Assembly: GCA_043820045.1 (NCBI GenBank)
Contig: JBDREF010000360.1
Coordinates: 1-7,682, forward strand
Length of the DNA stretch: 7,682 nt
Origin: JBDREF01 sp043820045
Lineage (GTDB): Bacteria > Planctomycetota > Phycisphaerae > Sedimentisphaerales > Anaerobacaceae
Direction: 5' to 3'
Below the pieces are notes generated by a model. That model made no database searches. It saw only the letters and a program-made list of their open reading frames with translations, and was not told the origin of the DNA. Below are positions 6,223-7,682 of the stretch, piece after piece. Every line of letters starts with the position of its first letter. Position 1 is the first letter of the stretch. A program made the translations under genes and the position numbers.

Positions 6223-6323
6223 GAGAAAGACCGCTCGCACACTTTTTCCGCCGATGGTGACACGCAACTTTCCGCTTGCCTTTTCCCTTTCTCATGCCCC
6301 GTGTCCTGATAGACTGCGACGAT

Positions 6324-6361
6324 GCCCATAGTCCTTTTGATTAGTCAAAAAGACTATGGGC
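6324..6361 (+). terminator. Long terminator-like hairpin downstream of typA
   Basis: GCCCATAGTCCTTTTGA (6324-6340) pairs with TCAAAAAGACTATGGGC (6345-6361) around the loop TTAG: 16 of 17 pairs, with one C-A mismatch. It begins about 100 bases after the typA stop. Only a short TTT follows, so termination strength is uncertain. The inner A/T-rich part could supply a T-run, and the symmetry would work from either side. It is most likely the end of the typA transcript. Confidence 0.55.
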
Positions 6362-6621
6362 TTTCACGTCCATTCTCCGTTGACCCCGGCGACTTACAGG
6401 CCTCGCAGATATGACAGGGGCCAGCTCCCCCGGCTTGAGTTCCATTCGGCCCGAGCAGTTCCGGCCCTGAGCTCGCTGCCGAAGGGCTCAGGCCGAAGCA
6501 GGCCGAAAGTTGCTCACCGGGAGACACACGAGTAGTGCCTGCCCGTTGTAAGGTCCACATTCTCCACCTAACTGCCAGGCTACTCCTTCCCGACCGTCTG
6601 TGCCGAACGAGTTGCGAAAAT
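6362..6621. other. Non-coding spacer with a GC-rich hairpin and short repeats
   Basis: I see no credible gene here. Within it, CGGCCCTGAGC (6462-6472) can pair with GCTCAGGCCG (6486-6495), giving ten pairs with one bulged C and a loop of about 13 bases. A 10-bp unit CAGGCCGAAG/A is repeated in tandem at 6489-6498 and 6499-6508. CTCAGGCCGAA (6488-6498) is also nearly the reverse complement of TTCGGCCCGAG at 6446-6456. This clustering resembles a REP-like intergenic element, but a single copy in one window cannot show that. Confidence 0.35.
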
Positions 6622-6653
6622 TTGTTAACATTGCAGGCTCCGTATATTATAAT
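6622..6653 (+). promoter_or_regulatory. Promoter directly upstream of the propeller-protein gene
   Basis: TTGTTA (6622-6627, 4 of 6 consensus) and TATTAT (6645-6650, 5 of 6) are 17 bases apart. A perfect TATAAT overlaps the latter at 6648-6653 but with a 20-bp spacer. Either -10 would place the start of transcription at about 6657-6661, essentially at the ATG (6660). That implies a leaderless mRNA or a start codon further downstream, such as ATG 6696. Confidence 0.5.
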
Positions 6654-6659
6654 GTCGGT

Positions 6660-7682
6660 ATGATTGGAGAAACCTGTCGCAAAGTCCGCCTGGGGATGGC
6701 TGGCGCCACGTTCCCTGCGAGTACCCCGCTCAGAGCAACGGTTGTTCTGCTGCTCCTTGCAATTTCGCCCATCTGCAAGGTTGCCCTGGGGGCCAAGTCC
6801 ACACCGGCGGAGCTTGGCGTTGAGGAAATCGTTTTCGCCTGCCGAGAACCCGGCGCCGGGAGCCATTGGTACGAGAATTTCGGCTACTACGCCCAGGACG
6901 AAAAGAAAATGCTCTACGGCTCCCACGGCCGATTATGCCGGCTCAACGTCGGCACCGGTAACGTCACCGTCCTGCTCGGCGACCCGAACGGCGCGATTCG
7001 CGACCCGCAGGTGCACTACGATGCCGAGAAGATCCTCTTCTCCTATCGCCCGGGCGGGACGGACTATTTCCATCTGTATGAGATTAACGTGGACGGCGGG
7101 GGGCTAAAGCGGCTGACCTCCGGCCCGTACGACGATATGGAGCCGACCTACCTGCCGGATGGACACATCATGTTCTGCTCCAGTAGGGGCAATCGCTGGG
7201 TTCCCTGCTGGTATTCACACGTGGCAATTCTTTATACGTGCGACGGCGATGGAGCGAACATTCGACCGGTCTCCGGCAACATCGAGCACGACAACACGCC
7301 CTGGCCGCTGCCGGACGGCCGCGTAATCTATGAAAGGTGGGAATACGTGGACCGCAGCCGTGTCGCGTTTCACCACCTGTGGACGGCCAACCCCGATGGC
7401 ACGGGCCAGATGATTTACTACGGCAACCTGCACCCGGGTACGCTGATGATCGACGCTAAGCCGATCCCCGGCAGCAACAACGAAGTGGTGGCGGTGTTCT
7501 CACCGAACCACGGCCGTAAGGAACACGAAGGGGCTATTGCTATCGTGACACCGAAGAAAGGTCCGGATGAGCTGGCTTCGGCAAGAATAATAACAAAAGA
7601 AAAAGAAGTCGATTTCCGCGACCCGTATCCGCTCTCGCCGGATTGTTTCCTGGTGGCCCGCGGACCGCGACTGCTGGCGATG
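6660..7682 (+). CDS. Exported PD40/beta-propeller protein of the HZS-alpha-like type, N-terminal part
   Basis: The frame from ATG 6660 is open for 341 codons and runs off the right edge. A long N-terminus leads to a hydrophobic stretch ATVVLLLLAISPI (26-38) and a likely signal cleavage around ALGA (42-45), so the protein is probably exported. From residue 55 it shows propeller blades of the TolB/PD40 kind: DPQVHYDAEKILFSYR (115-130), EPTYLPDGHIMFCSSRG (161-177) and NTPWPLPDGRVIYERW (212-227). The segment YVDRS...HHLWTANPDGTGQ (229-250), then HPGTLMIDAKPIPG (258-271), matches large Planctomycetota proteins annotated with the hydrazine synthase alpha middle domain. In most genomes these have no link to anammox, and no CxxCH haem motif is visible here. 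Function is unknown. There is no Shine-Dalgarno before ATG 6660, and the promoter's -10 is only 6-9 bases upstream. ATG 6696 (residue 13) would give a more usual signal peptide but also lacks a good ribosome site. Confidence 0.78.
   Translation, partial: MIGETCRKVRLGMAGATFPASTPLRATVVLLLLAISPICKVALGAKSTPAELGVEEIVFACREPGAGSHWYENFGYYAQDEKKMLYGSHGRLCRLNVGTGNVTVLLGDPNGAIRDPQVHYDAEKILFSYRPGGTDYFHLYEINVDGGGLKRLTSGPYDDMEPTYLPDGHIMFCSSRGNRWVPCWYSHVAILYTCDGDGANIRPVSGNIEHDNTPWPLPDGRVIYERWEYVDRSRVAFHHLWTANPDGTGQMIYYGNLHPGTLMIDAKPIPGSNNEVVAVFSPNHGRKEHEGAIAIVTPKKGPDELASARIITKEKEVDFRDPYPLSPDCFLVARGPRLLAM

Noticed and set aside
6354..6926. 190-codon minus-strand open frame with a CHICEAC motif near its end
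   Set aside because: It runs antisense into the signal-peptide region of the propeller protein and through repeats and a hairpin. The CxxCxxC resemblance to a zinc ribbon is too short to support a gene.
6664..7107. TTG-started plus-strand open frame at 6664
   Set aside because: Out of frame with the propeller protein, which is open over 341 codons with recognisable blades; this one has no domain.
6660..7682. Reading the HZS-alpha-like protein as evidence for anammox hydrazine synthesis
   Set aside because: The same domain occurs widely in Planctomycetota without anammox. No haem motif is visible and no other anammox gene is nearby.
1..7682. tRNA, rRNA, CRISPR array, insertion sequence or attachment site
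   Set aside because: I looked for cloverleaf-like inverted pairs, regularly spaced repeats, transposase motifs and matching flanks around the ariAB cassette and saw none.

Overview
The window looks like a piece of a Planctomycetota chromosome, probably from the Phycisphaerae/Sedimentisphaerales side of the phylum. This is inferred from protein style only. A GH127 glycosidase with a discoidin-like tail and a secreted beta-propeller protein of the 'hydrazine synthase alpha middle domain' type are both common in that group. Most of the window is fairly GC-rich. The exception is a visibly AT-richer block at about 960-3395, which holds the most notable content.

Layout, left to right. (1) Positions 2-955 are the 3' end of a GH127 (beta-L-arabinofuranosidase-type) gene that begins upstream of the window. 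(2) Positions 956-1246 are an AT-rich leader with a candidate promoter, a doubtful 42-residue ORF, and an imperfect direct repeat whose second copy overlaps the start of the next gene. (3) Positions 1247-3395 hold two overlapping genes, an ABC/AAA15-type ATPase and a DUF4435 TOPRIM-like protein. Together they match the two-component anti-phage defence system PARIS (AriA + AriB). (4) A GNAT acetyltransferase gene on the minus strand (4027 down to 3458) converges on ariB, with a small perfect hairpin between the two stop codons. (5) Positions 4028-4353 are a divergent regulatory region with a plausible promoter on each strand, an 18-bp interrupted palindrome, and a strong hairpin in the typA leader. 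(6) Positions 4354-6222 encode the ribosome-associated GTPase TypA/BipA. (7) Positions 6223-6659 are non-coding, with a long terminator-like hairpin, a GC-rich hairpin with short repeats, and a promoter lying almost on top of the next start codon. (8) From 6660 to the right edge runs the N-terminal 341 residues of an exported PD40/beta-propeller protein; the reading frame is still open at the edge.

How the parts relate. The ariA-ariB pair is the only clear operon: the genes overlap by 11 bases and the ribosome-binding site of ariB lies inside ariA. In characterised PARIS systems the AriA ATPase holds AriB inactive, senses a phage anti-defence protein and releases AriB, a toxic nuclease acting on tRNA. 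Here the AriA Walker A lysine is residue 36 and the AriB TOPRIM glutamate is residue 26. Lower GC, self-contained transcription and housekeeping or catabolic genes on both sides suggest a horizontally acquired defence cassette. No integrase, tRNA or attachment site is visible beside it. The other genes (GH127, GNAT, typA, propeller protein) show no functional link to each other.
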